Shown piece by piece: positions 16,000-24,483 of a stretch of DNA of 35,331 nucleotides (positions within the stretch are counted from its first letter, which is position 1; each line of letters begins with the position of its first letter). The stretch is taken from positions 1-35,331 of the forward strand of contig JAIRXF010000023.1 of assembly GCA_031268405.1 (NCBI GenBank). The letters are read 5' to 3'. The position numbers were made by a program, and so were the translations under genes. Under the pieces are notes generated by a model that saw nothing but the letters and a program-made list of their open reading frames with translations, was not told the DNA's origin and did no database searches. Source of the DNA: Oscillospiraceae bacterium. Its GTDB lineage: Bacteria > Bacillota > Clostridia > Oscillospirales > Acutalibacteraceae.

Positions 16000-17976
16000 C
16001 TATTGATTTGGTTTGTTTTGTGGGGCAACATATTGATTTTTTTGTTTAACCACAACTCGATTGGAATCAAAATCAACTTCATAAATTCTGTAAGGAGATC
16101 CATCTAGATCAACACTGACTGTTTTTTTGCCACTAATTCCTTTGACCTGGAATTTATACGAACTGTTATAACTTGGTTTAACTTTTTTGCTATTGGAATC
16201 ATCAGAAACACCATCGATATAAACGCTGAGAGTTACATCGTAGTTTACATTACCAGGCAAATCGACGTCAATTTCTGCGGATTTTTCTTTCTTTTTAGTC
16301 TCTTTTGAACTAACAGTTAGCTGTATTGAAGTGTTTTCTCCTACTTCCGATCCAACGGTTGGGCTGATAGCTATAACTGTATCGTTATCTTTGTCACTAC
16401 TTTTTGTTAAAATTTTCTCGGAGATTTTCAAATTACTGGACACTAAGCGATCTATAGCTTCACTGCGACTCAACCCAATAACATCGGGAACTCTAACCTT
16501 CTTGATGGACGCACCTTTGCTGATAAATATTTTAACGGTGCTTTTGGAGTTGATAAAAGTACCTTCTTCTGGATCGGTTTTTACAACCATACCCTTGGGA
16601 ACCTCGTTATCTTCAACCTCCAATACTTCTGTTGTAAAACCTGCTTCTCTGAGTTTTGCTCGGGCTACTTCTTCGCTCAAACCCTTAACACTTGGAACTT
16701 TAGACTGTATGGGGGAACCATTAACCTTAAGAATTATTTTTGCATCTTCTTTTATTTTTTTGGAATTTGGCCTAGGATCTTGATCTACAACAATACCTTC
16801 AGGTTTATTGGGATCATAAACAGATTCGGTTTCAAAATTAAATTTATAGTTTTTATCTGATTGAATTTCTGAAGCTTTTTTACCAATGAAATTAGGAACA
16901 TCCACGTCTTTGGAAGAACCAGAAAAATGCCCAAAGAGCGCGTAGCACCCAAATCCTAGAAGAAAAACCAAAACCGATACTCCTACTATAATTGCCGTTC
17001 GAAGCCATTTTGTATTTTGGGAAATGTCTTCATATTTATTGTTGCTGTCGGTGTAACCATCCCCATAATCCTTTTTGTTATCTCTTATGGGATCCATATG
17101 TTTGGTAAGGCCATCATCATTAAAATAACTATAATTAAAAACCGTATGGGGGTTTTGTTCTACTCTCATTATGGCGTTGAGCATTTCTTCTGCAGAAGAA
17201 AATCGCTGATTTTTGTTTTTTTTCATAGCCTTCATTACAATTTCTTCTAATCCGACCGGAATGTTTTCACAAATATTTTTGGGTGGGGTTGGTTCCATTT
17301 GAACTTGCATAAGTGCCACAGAAACCGCTGTATCGGCTTCAAACGGTAATTTTCCCGTAATAATTTCGTAAAGTATAGCGCCTACTGAATATATATCGGC
17401 TTTGTCGTCAACAACGCCGCCCTTGGCTTGTTCGGGCGAAATATAATGGACAGATCCAATGGTTTTTTCCGTCATGGTTTTACTTTTTTGACCGGTGAAT
17501 CTTGCTATTCCAAAATCTGTGACTTTGACGGTTTTATCTGGCAAAATCATTATATTTTGAGGTTTCATATCACGATGAACTATATCTTTATCATGAGCGT
17601 GTTCAAGTGCTTTTAAAATCTGACAAATGAATTTGATAGCTTTTTGCCATTTAATCTGACCGTGATTTTGTATATATTCTTTGAGCGTTATTCCGTCTAT
17701 ATATTCCATTACAATATATTGGATTTTGTCTCCAAAACTGACGTTATAAACCTTAACTATATTGGGATGTGATAATATGGAAATTGCCTTTGATTCATCT
17801 TTAAATCTTCTTGTAAAATCTTCGTTCGACAAAAATTCATCTTTTAATATCTTAAGTGCAACAGTCTTTTGTTCTACCTGATCGAGGGCTTTGTAGACCA
17901 TAGACATTCCGCCAACGCCTATAAGCTCTTGTATTTCATAGCGTTTATCGAGTCTTTTGCCGATGTATCTATCCAT
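16000..17976 (-). CDS. prkC: PASTA-domain Ser/Thr protein kinase (PknB/PrkC/Stk1)
   Basis: A 658-residue eukaryotic-type kinase with an outer sensor. The kinase domain (about 12-270) has the glycine loop GVGGMS (20-25), Lys42, HRDMKPQN (134-141), DFG (154-156) and activation-loop threonines (168, 170, 172). A membrane helix follows at about 328-350 (IIVGVSVLVFLLGFGCYALF). Outside are three PASTA repeats (VPNFIGKKASE, VPSVKGLSEEVA, VPDVIGLSRSEA), which bind muropeptides or lipid II, then a beta-rich C-terminal domain. Such kinases control cell-wall synthesis. Strong GAGGAGCTGG site before the ATG. It follows prpC by 112 nt on the same strand; rsgA and rpe, usual next genes, are replaced by the coiled-coil gene. 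The nearby FHA-FtsW is a likely target. Confidence 0.95.
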   Translation of the reverse strand: MDRYIGKRLDKRYEIQELIGVGGMSMVYKALDQVEQKTVALKILKDEFLSNEDFTRRFKDESKAISILSHPNIVKVYNVSFGDKIQYIVMEYIDGITLKEYIQNHGQIKWQKAIKFICQILKALEHAHDKDIVHRDMKPQNIMILPDKTVKVTDFGIARFTGQKSKTMTEKTIGSVHYISPEQAKGGVVDDKADIYSVGAILYEIITGKLPFEADTAVSVALMQVQMEPTPPKNICENIPVGLEEIVMKAMKKNKNQRFSSAEEMLNAIMRVEQNPHTVFNYSYFNDDGLTKHMDPIRDNKKDYGDGYTDSNNKYEDISQNTKWLRTAIIVGVSVLVFLLGFGCYALFGHFSGSSKDVDVPNFIGKKASEIQSDKNYKFNFETESVYDPNKPEGIVVDQDPRPNSKKIKEDAKIILKVNGSPIQSKVPSVKGLSEEVARAKLREAGFTTEVLEVEDNEVPKGMVVKTDPEEGTFINSKSTVKIFISKGASIKKVRVPDVIGLSRSEAIDRLVSSNLKISEKILTKSSDKDNDTVIAISPTVGSEVGENTSIQLTVSSKETKKKEKSAEIDVDLPGNVNYDVTLSVYIDGVSDDSNSKKVKPSYNSSYKFQVKGISGKKTVSVDLDGSPYRIYEVDFDSNRVVVKQKNQYVAPQNKPNQ

Positions 17977-18088
17977 TTTAAAACCAGCTCCTCATAGATT
18001 TTAAAAGCTTAATTGTGGGAATCGTTAAATAAATTAATATTGTCAAACTCTGAGTATTGTTTCAAATGAAGAATTTTATTTGAAATTT

Positions 18089-18829
18089 TTATTCATCCAC
18101 GGCTAAAATGGTGATGTCATCTTGTCCTCCCAATTTCTTTGCTAAATTCATTGTATTGCTAACAAATTTTTCTATATCAGGTGCATCTAAGAATACATCA
18201 AAAATTTCTTTATCTGAAAGAGAATTTGTCAGACCATCTGTACAAATTAGCAAAGCTGTATTGTCAGAAAAGGAAGTTTTTATATAGTCAAATTTATTGT
18301 TCATATCCATACCAAGAGAACGTGTTATTATGTTTTTTAGTGGATGATCTTTTGCCTGTTCATCTGTAATATGCCCTGCGTCTACCATCTCTTGCACCAA
18401 AGAATGATCTTTTGTTATTTGTTTTATTGAATTATCATTCTTCGACATCAAATAGGCCCTACTATCGCCTGCATATACCAGCTGTAAAACATCGCCGATA
18501 ATTGCAACCAAAACCATAGTTGTGCCCATATTTTTTAAATTTTCGTTAGCACGAGATGTTTCAAGTATAACCTCGTTTGCCTTTTTTGCCGTATCAAATA
18601 AAAAAGCTTTTAGAGCTTCTAGATCATTTTTTTTATCGGTGTCGAAAATGTTTGAGACTTCTTCTTTTACTGTGTCAATTACCAGATTGCTGGCTATGCC
18701 GCCTCCGTTGGAACCACCGACTCCATCGCAAACCACGGCGCAGACAAAATCTTCAGACACCTTAAAATAGCAGTTGTCCTGATTTGTTTCTCGAAGAGAT
18801 CCGACTTCGCTTTTGCTAAACGCTTTCAA
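18089..18829 (-). CDS. prpC: PP2C-type Ser/Thr phosphatase
   Basis: A 246-residue PPM/PP2C metal-dependent phosphatase that reverses PrkC phosphorylation. Motifs: VCDGVGGSNGG (metal-binding Asp), YAGDSRAYL, LLICTDGLTN and the terminal GGQDDITILAV. Length is typical for PrpC/Stp. The start codon is TTG at 18829, with AGGAGG (18838-18843) 8 nt upstream; this site overlaps the rlmN stop codon, so the two are translationally tight. Kinase and phosphatase adjacent is the standard arrangement in Firmicutes. Confidence 0.95.
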   Translation of the reverse strand: MKAFSKSEVGSLRETNQDNCYFKVSEDFVCAVVCDGVGGSNGGGIASNLVIDTVKEEVSNIFDTDKKNDLEALKAFLFDTAKKANEVILETSRANENLKNMGTTMVLVAIIGDVLQLVYAGDSRAYLMSKNDNSIKQITKDHSLVQEMVDAGHITDEQAKDHPLKNIITRSLGMDMNNKFDYIKTSFSDNTALLICTDGLTNSLSDKEIFDVFLDAPDIEKFVSNTMNLAKKLGGQDDITILAVDE

Positions 18830-18841
18830 GTGTAATACCTC

Positions 18842-19912
18842 CTAATTTACCACTGTGCAATTATTAATATTGCTGTTTTCACTTCTTTTTAAACTTTTAA
18901 ACTTCAATTGGCCACAAGAAGCATTTATATCTCTTCCCAAACTTCTTCTGATTGTGACACTTATTCCTCTTTCCGTCAAAATTTCGCAAAATCGCTCTAT
19001 TCTGGCTCGTTGACTTTTTTCGAACTTGCTACCTTCTATTTCGTTTAACGGGATCAAATTTATATGACACGGAATAGAAAAAATTTTGCTTGAAAGTTGT
19101 TTTGCACAGTCGTCACTATCGTTAACATTTTTTATCATAGAATAAACGAAGGTTATTCTGCGCTTTGCATTGATAGCGTAGGTTTTGCAAGCCGATAAAA
19201 GATAATCGAGTGGAAATATTTTATTTATTTTTAGGAGCTGATTTCTTATTTCGTCGTTTGGAGCGTGCAAAGAAACCGAAAGAGTTAATCTAAGTTTCTT
19301 TTGAGCGAGGTCGTAAATTTTGTTGGCTAAGCCGCAAGTAGAAACAGAAACGTGTCGATTTCCAATATTCATACCTTTTTCCGATGTTGTTATATTTAAA
19401 AATTTCAATGTGTTCTCATAATTGTCAAGCGGTTCACCCATGCCCATCATTACTACGTTAGAAACCTTAATTCCCATATCTTTCTCCACAATTTGTATCT
19501 GAGAAATCATTTCAGAAGCGGTAAGATTTCGAGAGAATCCTCCCTTACCTGTTGCGCAAAACAAACAGTTCATTCTACATCCAGCTTGACTTGACACACA
19601 TGCAGTGTATCCGTGATGATATTTCATAACAACACTTTCAACTTTTTCACCATCCTCCAATGATAACAAGTATTTGGTAGTCGAATTATCTTTTGAAATC
19701 AGCTTTTTAATAATTTTAGTTGAACAAATTTTATATTCATCTTTGAGTTTATCGCGAAGTTTTACTGAAAGATTTGTCATGTCATCAAAATTCAGTGTAC
19801 CTTTCGCTAGCCAAGAAAAAATCTGTGTGGCGTTAAAGCGTTTGTAACCCAAAATTTTAATCTCGTCAGTTATTTCGTCAAGGCTCATTGATTTTATATC
19901 TTTTTTATGCAA
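18842..19912 (-). CDS. rlmN: 23S rRNA A2503 / tRNA A37 C2-methyltransferase, radical SAM
   Basis: A 356-residue RlmN. It methylates C2 of A2503 in 23S rRNA (and A37 of some tRNAs) by a radical SAM mechanism. The CxxxCxxC cluster motif is CRMNCLFC followed by ATGKGGF; MMGMGEPLDNYEN, VSTCGLANKI and the late RRSLGRDINASCGQL with the second catalytic Cys are present. TTG at 19912 is used as start with a modest TGGTGG site; the in-frame ATG at 19888 has none. First gene of rlmN-prpC-prkC, the usual Firmicute order. Confidence 0.95.
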   Translation of the reverse strand: MHKKDIKSMSLDEITDEIKILGYKRFNATQIFSWLAKGTLNFDDMTNLSVKLRDKLKDEYKICSTKIIKKLISKDNSTTKYLLSLEDGEKVESVVMKYHHGYTACVSSQAGCRMNCLFCATGKGGFSRNLTASEMISQIQIVEKDMGIKVSNVVMMGMGEPLDNYENTLKFLNITTSEKGMNIGNRHVSVSTCGLANKIYDLAQKKLRLTLSVSLHAPNDEIRNQLLKINKIFPLDYLLSACKTYAINAKRRITFVYSMIKNVNDSDDCAKQLSSKIFSIPCHINLIPLNEIEGSKFEKSQRARIERFCEILTERGISVTIRRSLGRDINASCGQLKFKSLKRSENSNINNCTVVN

Positions 19913-19953
19913 AGTTTAAACCACCAAACTTATGAAAACTCCTAGTTACAAAT

Positions 19954-19983
19954 TATATAGATTTAATAAGATTGAAGTAACAA
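19954..19983 (-). promoter_or_regulatory. Candidate promoter of rlmN-prpC-prkC
   Basis: On the minus strand TTGTTA (19983-19978), 18 nt, TATATA (19959-19954), overlapping a perfect TATAAT (19957-19952). About 35-40 nt before the rlmN start. Confidence 0.5.
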
Positions 19984-20127
19984 TACTTATTTTAGCAAAA
20001 TTTAAGAAATATATCAACTAAGTTCAAGTGCGGACTCACACTTTATTTGCAATAATAGTTTCTTGAGAATTTCTAAATTGACAGAAAATTTAATGACAGA
20101 CCTATATGTTTTAGATGTGTGTTTGAG

Positions 20128-20156
20128 TTGACACCAAAATTCAGAAATGGTAAAAT
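20128..20156 (+). promoter_or_regulatory. Sigma-A promoter of rpmF-der-plsY
   Basis: TTGACA (20128-20133), 17 nt, TAAAAT (20151-20156). About 47 nt before the rpmF start. Confidence 0.75.
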
Positions 20157-20203
20157 ACACCCGGTAATATGACTTAGTTTTTACATGTCGGGAGGGTGAT
20201 AAA

Positions 20204-20386
20204 ATGGCAGTACCAAAAAGAAAAGTTTCAAAGTCAAGAAGAGACAAGAGGCGCTCGAGTGTTTGGAAGATAAAACCGCCAACACTTATTAGATGCGATA
20301 ACTGTTTAGCATACAAACCCCTGCATAAAGTGTGTGAAGATTGTGGGTATTATAAAGGTAAGCAAGTAATCAAAAAGAGTTCTTAG
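20204..20386 (+). CDS. rpmF: 50S ribosomal protein L32
   Basis: A 60-residue L32. Begins MAVPKRKVSKSRRDKRRS and carries a zinc ribbon with two CxxC pairs (CDNC and CEDC), so it is the zinc-binding form. GGGAGGGTG precedes the ATG. Strong promoter just upstream. The usual upstream yceD/DUF177 gene is missing, and der follows after 29 nt. Confidence 0.97.
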   Translation: MAVPKRKVSKSRRDKRRSSVWKIKPPTLIRCDNCLAYKPLHKVCEDCGYYKGKQVIKKSS

Positions 20387-20415
20387 AATCAGCTTTGTTG
20401 AGAGGGGTTTTTGGT

Positions 20416-21798
20416 TTGTCTAAGCCATTGGTTGCATTGATAGGAAGGCCCAATGTTGGAAAATCTACATTGTTCAATAAATTATCCGGCAAGAGGATTT
20501 CTATTGTGAGCAACATTTCTGGTGTAACGCGCGACCGTATATATGCCGATTGCCACTGGAATAATGTGTCATTTTCACTTGTGGATACAAGCGGTTTGGA
20601 ACAAAATTGCAAAGATGATGATGTGATTGCCAAAAGATCAATGCAACAAACAGACTTAGCCATTCAAACGTCTGATGTTATACTTTTTGTTGTTGATACC
20701 AAGACAGGAATTACTGCTCAGGATAAGGATATCGCATCAACTCTCAGAAAGAGCAACAAGCCTGTAATAATTTGTGCTAACAAGTGTGATAAAACAGGAA
20801 ATGATGATATTGATTTTTATGAGTTTTATGATTTAGCTCTTGGTGACGTTATACCAATCTCTTCGATACATGGCCACGGCACGGGAGATTTATTGGATAA
20901 AATTTTGATGATTTTGGGTAATTGCTCCGAAATTCACCAAAAAGGAGATTGCGTCAAGGTGGCAATAATAGGTAAGCCCAATGTGGGGAAGTCCTCTTTG
21001 ATTAATAGGATTGTTGGCGAAGAAAGATGCGTGGTTTCTGATGTATGGGGCACGACGCGAGACACAACCGATTCCACTATAAGTAATAATTGCGGGAGAT
21101 TCTGTTTTGTGGACACTGCTGGATTGAGAAAGAGAAGTAAAGTGCATGAGGCGCTTGAAAGATACAGTGTAATTCGTGCGAAGATAGCTATTGCTCGGAG
21201 CGATGTGTGTGCCTTGATTATTGACGCTGATACTGGATTTACCGATCAAGATGTTAAAATTGCTGGTCTTGTAAATAAAGCTTTAAAACCTTGCGTAATA
21301 ATAGTTAATAAATGCGACGTTAAATCGGGTTCCGAATTTCATAAAAGATTTAAGAGCGATTTTTTAAGAAAATTTGCTTTTTTATCATGGGCAGATATTA
21401 TTTTTGTCTCCGCTAAAACGGGTAAGCGTATAGATGACTTATTTGTTTATGTTAATCGAGCATTTTCTTCAAGTTCAATGCGTATAACCACGGGGAGAAT
21501 TAATTATTTTTTATCGGATGCTTTGTTAAGAGTTCAGCCACCCACCAACAAAGGCAAAAGGTTGAAGATTTTTTATATGACGCAAGTTTCTGCAAAACCT
21601 CCTACTTTTGTGATTTTTGTAAATTATAAAAAACTGTTTCATTTTTCTTACAAAAGATATATAGAGAATAGATTAAGAGAGACCTTTAGTTTGAATTCTA
21701 CACCTGTTAGATTTATTATTCGAGAAAGAGGGGAGCAATCGGTTAATTGCCGCGATTATCGAAGTGAAAATAGCGAACAAATTAAGCTTTCTTCTTAA
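20416..21798 (+). CDS. der: GTPase Der (EngA), ribosome assembly
   Basis: A 460-residue double GTPase needed for 50S assembly. Two G domains: first GRPNVGKST (about 9-17) with VDTSG and NKCD; second GKPNVGKSS near 185 with DTAGLRKRS and NKCD. A C-terminal KH-like domain ends the protein. The start is taken as TTG at 20416 (giving MSKPLVALIGRPNV, as in relatives), because AGAGGGG (20401-20407) lies 8 nt upstream. Tandem in-frame TTGs at 20395 and 20398 would add 7 residues and have no site. Followed by plsY, the common Firmicute neighbour. Confidence 0.94.
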   Translation: MSKPLVALIGRPNVGKSTLFNKLSGKRISIVSNISGVTRDRIYADCHWNNVSFSLVDTSGLEQNCKDDDVIAKRSMQQTDLAIQTSDVILFVVDTKTGITAQDKDIASTLRKSNKPVIICANKCDKTGNDDIDFYEFYDLALGDVIPISSIHGHGTGDLLDKILMILGNCSEIHQKGDCVKVAIIGKPNVGKSSLINRIVGEERCVVSDVWGTTRDTTDSTISNNCGRFCFVDTAGLRKRSKVHEALERYSVIRAKIAIARSDVCALIIDADTGFTDQDVKIAGLVNKALKPCVIIVNKCDVKSGSEFHKRFKSDFLRKFAFLSWADIIFVSAKTGKRIDDLFVYVNRAFSSSSMRITTGRINYFLSDALLRVQPPTNKGKRLKIFYMTQVSAKPPTFVIFVNYKKLFHFSYKRYIENRLRETFSLNSTPVRFIIRERGEQSVNCRDYRSENSEQIKLSS

Positions 21799-21943
21799 CG
21801 GTTGATTTTTTGTGATTTTGTTTAGAATCTTGTGTATTATTGTTTTTTTGGTTTACAAGTATTTGTGAGTTAGAATTAAATTTTAAACAGATTTTGTGTG
21901 TGTGTCATCATGCAAGTTATTGTTTATGAGGGGAAGTATTTGG

Positions 21944-22615
21944 TTGATTAATGTGACAGAAGAGATGAATGTAGTGAATTTTCTTTTTGACAATTGGCTT
22001 GTGGTTTCAATTGTTGCTATAATCGGTTATTTGTTGGGGAGCATTAGTTTTTCTGTAATATTCACCAAAATAAGCAATAAAAAAGATATAAGAAATATGG
22101 GTAGCAAAAATGCGGGATTTACGAATGTTTTGCGTTCGGTTGGAAAAATGCCCGCCATACTTACGCTGTTATGTGATTTTTTAAAAGGTATAATGGCAAT
22201 ATTGATCTCAACATTTTTTATATCGATTACTTGTGGTAAAATCGGAGATTTTGCGTTGGGGCATGTGTCTTGCATAGTGGGGTTTTTTTGTATTTTGGGG
22301 CATGTATATCCCTGTTTTTTCGGATTTAAAGGCGGAAAAGGAGTTATAACAAGCGCTTCTGTTATATTGATGACGAATTGGTGTGTTTTACTGGCGATTT
22401 TGTTTGTTTTTCTTCTGGCTTTTGCTTTTTCTAGGGTGGTATCATTTTCATCGATATCCGCAGCCATATTCTATCCAGTTGCGGCGCTAATATTTTCCGT
22501 TGGTTTAAAAGATATATTGCTGTCGATACCAGTTGCTATATTGGTTATTTTAAAACATAAAAGCAACATTGCAAATATCATAGGGGGAAGGGAAAAAAAG
22601 ATTTTTAGTTGGTAA
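21944..22615 (+). CDS. plsY: Acyl-phosphate:glycerol-3-phosphate acyltransferase
   Basis: A PlsY of about 223 residues with five or more membrane helices. It moves an acyl group from acyl-phosphate to glycerol-3-phosphate, the first step of phospholipid synthesis. The three family motifs are visible: GYLLGSISFS, GSKNAGFTNVLRS (relatives read GSGNxGATN) and GHVYPCFFGFKGGKGV. The start is unsure. I favour TTG at 21944, with GAGGGGAAG (21928-21936) 7 nt upstream; ATG at 21965 is also possible, and an open frame extends to a GTG at 21896. gpsA, often next, is absent. Confidence 0.88.
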   Translation: MINVTEEMNVVNFLFDNWLVVSIVAIIGYLLGSISFSVIFTKISNKKDIRNMGSKNAGFTNVLRSVGKMPAILTLLCDFLKGIMAILISTFFISITCGKIGDFALGHVSCIVGFFCILGHVYPCFFGFKGGKGVITSASVILMTNWCVLLAILFVFLLAFAFSRVVSFSSISAAIFYPVAALIFSVGLKDILLSIPVAILVILKHKSNIANIIGGREKKIFSW

Positions 22616-22705
22616 ATCTGTATGATATTATAAAAATCAACTGAGAAGATGTATTAATTAAATGGGGGTTTTAATTTTATATTCTTACAATTTTCAAAGC
22701 TTGTT

Positions 22706-22748
22706 TTCACCTTGTGTATTTTAAAAACATAGTATTAAGCAAGGTGAG
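22706..22748. other. Inverted repeat between plsY and yccF
   Basis: CACCTTG (22708-22714) pairs with CAAGGTG (22740-22746) and can be extended by one or two bases. The loop is 25 nt and there is no T run, so it is more likely an operator or leader structure than a terminator. Confidence 0.35.
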
Positions 22749-22819
22749 ATGTTATATTTTTGAATGAGACAACACCACCTTATCGTAAAAATTTATCTCA
22801 AGGAATGTGAATAGAGCAA

Positions 22820-23206
22820 ATGAAATTGTTAGGAAATATTTTATGGGTAATATTTGGCGGTTTAATTTTATCCGCCACGTGGTTTATATGTGGACTTGCA
22901 TTGTGTATTACTGTAGTGGGTATTCCCATTGGAATTCAGTGTTTTAAGTTTGCAAATCTGACTTTATGGCCCTTTGGCAAAAAAATAATTCATACAGGCA
23001 ATGTTGGGGGGTTTCTTCTAAATTTACTTTGGGTATTAGTTTTTGGTTGGGAACTTTGTTTGATTGCGATTGTTGTTGGAGTTTTATGGAGTTTGACCGT
23101 AGTGGGAATACCGTTTGCAATTCAAAGTTTTAAATTCGCCGAACTGGCCTTGATGCCATTTGGAACCAAAGTGTTAAAATCTTCTTCTGAGGATTTTAGT
23201 CAATAA
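22820..23206 (+). CDS. yccF: YccF domain membrane protein
   Basis: A 128-residue inner-membrane protein of the YccF family, function unknown. It is an internal duplication: each half has a hydrophobic hairpin followed by TVVGIP, QxFKFA and a WPFG or MPFG motif (residues about 30-55 and 90-115). The ATG at 22820 has only a distant AAGGA. Converges on prs with a gap of 28 nt; no terminator seen there. Confidence 0.9.
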   Translation: MKLLGNILWVIFGGLILSATWFICGLALCITVVGIPIGIQCFKFANLTLWPFGKKIIHTGNVGGFLLNLLWVLVFGWELCLIAIVVGVLWSLTVVGIPFAIQSFKFAELALMPFGTKVLKSSSEDFSQ

Positions 23207-23234
23207 TTTAAGACCATTTATTTCGAGCGTTTAA

Positions 23235-24191
23235 TTAAGTTGTAGCAAAAAGAGATTTACCTTCGTGAATTCTACTAATAGCTTTTGAAAAAGTTTCATC
23301 TACAGATAAAATCTCAAGTTTTTCTTGCAATCCATTTTTTGCTACGGGAATGGTATCTAGAAGTATAAGTTTAGAAATGGGGCTGTCTTTAATTCTTTTT
23401 ACAGCTGGGCCGGATATTACGCCGTGCGTAGCGCATGCATAAACTTGCGTAGCCGCACCGCATTCGATCACGGCCTTAGCTGCGTTACAAAGGGTGCCAG
23501 CAGTGTCTATCATATCGTCAACAAGTATTACCTTTTTGCCTTTAACATCCCCTATAATGTTCATAACCTGACTTACATTAGCTTCTGAACGACGTTTGTC
23601 TATAATGGCGAGAGGGCAAGATAGCTCTGAGGCAAAACTTCTTGCACGAGTAACCGAGCCTAGATCTGGCGACACAACCACGAAATCAGAAGTATGTTCG
23701 GAAATTTTTTGTTTTAAGTAAGAAGCGAGTATAGGAGCGCCGATCAAATTATCAACGGGTATATTAAAAAAACCCTGTATTTGCGGTGCGTGCAAATCCA
23801 TGGTAAGAATTCTATTAGCCCCCGCGGTTGTTATTATATCGGCAACAAGTTTTGCTGATATAGGCTGCCGCGCTTTTGATTTTCGGTCTTGTCTTGCATA
23901 ACCAAAATAAGGAATAACAGCGCTGATGCTAGCAACAGAAGCTCGCTTCATGGCATCTATCATTATTAGAAGTTCCATTATGTTTGTATTTACCGGGTTG
24001 CAAGTGGACTGTATTATAAAACAATCTGACCCTCGAACAGACTCTTCTAACGAAAGCGAAACCTCTCCATCGCTGAATGTTTTGACCTCCGATCGACCTA
24101 TCGGGAGATTGAGATTATCTGCAATTTTTTGAGCAAGAGCTTTATTAGAATTTCCCGTAAAAATCTTTATATTTCCTTTGCTATAACCCAT
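23235..24191 (-). CDS. prs: Ribose-phosphate pyrophosphokinase
   Basis: A 318-residue class I PRPP synthetase: makes phosphoribosyl pyrophosphate from ribose-5-phosphate and ATP for nucleotide, His and Trp synthesis. Features: FTGNSNKALAQKIA, FSDGEVSL, PYFGYARQDRK (ATP loop), DLHAPQIQGFF, and the PRPP-binding VDDMIDTAGT near residue 223. Full length. ATG at 24191 with GGGGTG close upstream. Alone on its strand, between convergent yccF and divergent argS. glmU, the usual partner in Bacillus, is not here. Confidence 0.96.
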   Translation of the reverse strand: MGYSKGNIKIFTGNSNKALAQKIADNLNLPIGRSEVKTFSDGEVSLSLEESVRGSDCFIIQSTCNPVNTNIMELLIMIDAMKRASVASISAVIPYFGYARQDRKSKARQPISAKLVADIITTAGANRILTMDLHAPQIQGFFNIPVDNLIGAPILASYLKQKISEHTSDFVVVSPDLGSVTRARSFASELSCPLAIIDKRRSEANVSQVMNIIGDVKGKKVILVDDMIDTAGTLCNAAKAVIECGAATQVYACATHGVISGPAVKRIKDSPISKLILLDTIPVAKNGLQEKLEILSVDETFSKAISRIHEGKSLFATT

Positions 24192-24264
24192 ATATCACCC
24201 CGAAATGTGAAGTAATAAATTTGATTTGATAAATTTATAAAAACTTCAAAACCTCAATTGTTTC

Positions 24265-24293
24265 TTGATAGAAATTAAAAAACTAACTTATAT
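24265..24293 (+). promoter_or_regulatory. Candidate promoter of argS
   Basis: TTGATA (24265-24270), 17 nt, TTATAT (24288-24293). It would give a leader of almost 185 nt; I see no T-box sequence (no GGTGGNACCGCG-like antiterminator) in it. Confidence 0.4.
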
Positions 24294-24312
24294 ATACTAC
24301 AATTCTACAAGC

Positions 24313-24321
24313 ATTGTATCA
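24313..24321 (-). promoter_or_regulatory. Extended -10 promoter for prs
   Basis: On the minus strand TGATACAAT, within the same TATGATACAAT found before rbfA. Leader about 115 nt. Confidence 0.45.
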
Positions 24322-24483
24322 TAGATTAGGTTTTTTGGAAACTAATTTTCGATTTTAAAATTATAAAGGTATTTATAAAAACCGATGCAATCAAAAGCGC
24401 AATTCTTCTTGAATAAAATTTTAAAATTTATTAAAATTATACCGATAGACTTATATTTAGTCTTGAAAGAGGGTAGAAAAATC

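Noticed and set aside
24192..24483. T-box riboswitch before argS
   Set aside because: The leader is long enough, but no antiterminator consensus or terminator hairpin with a T run is visible.
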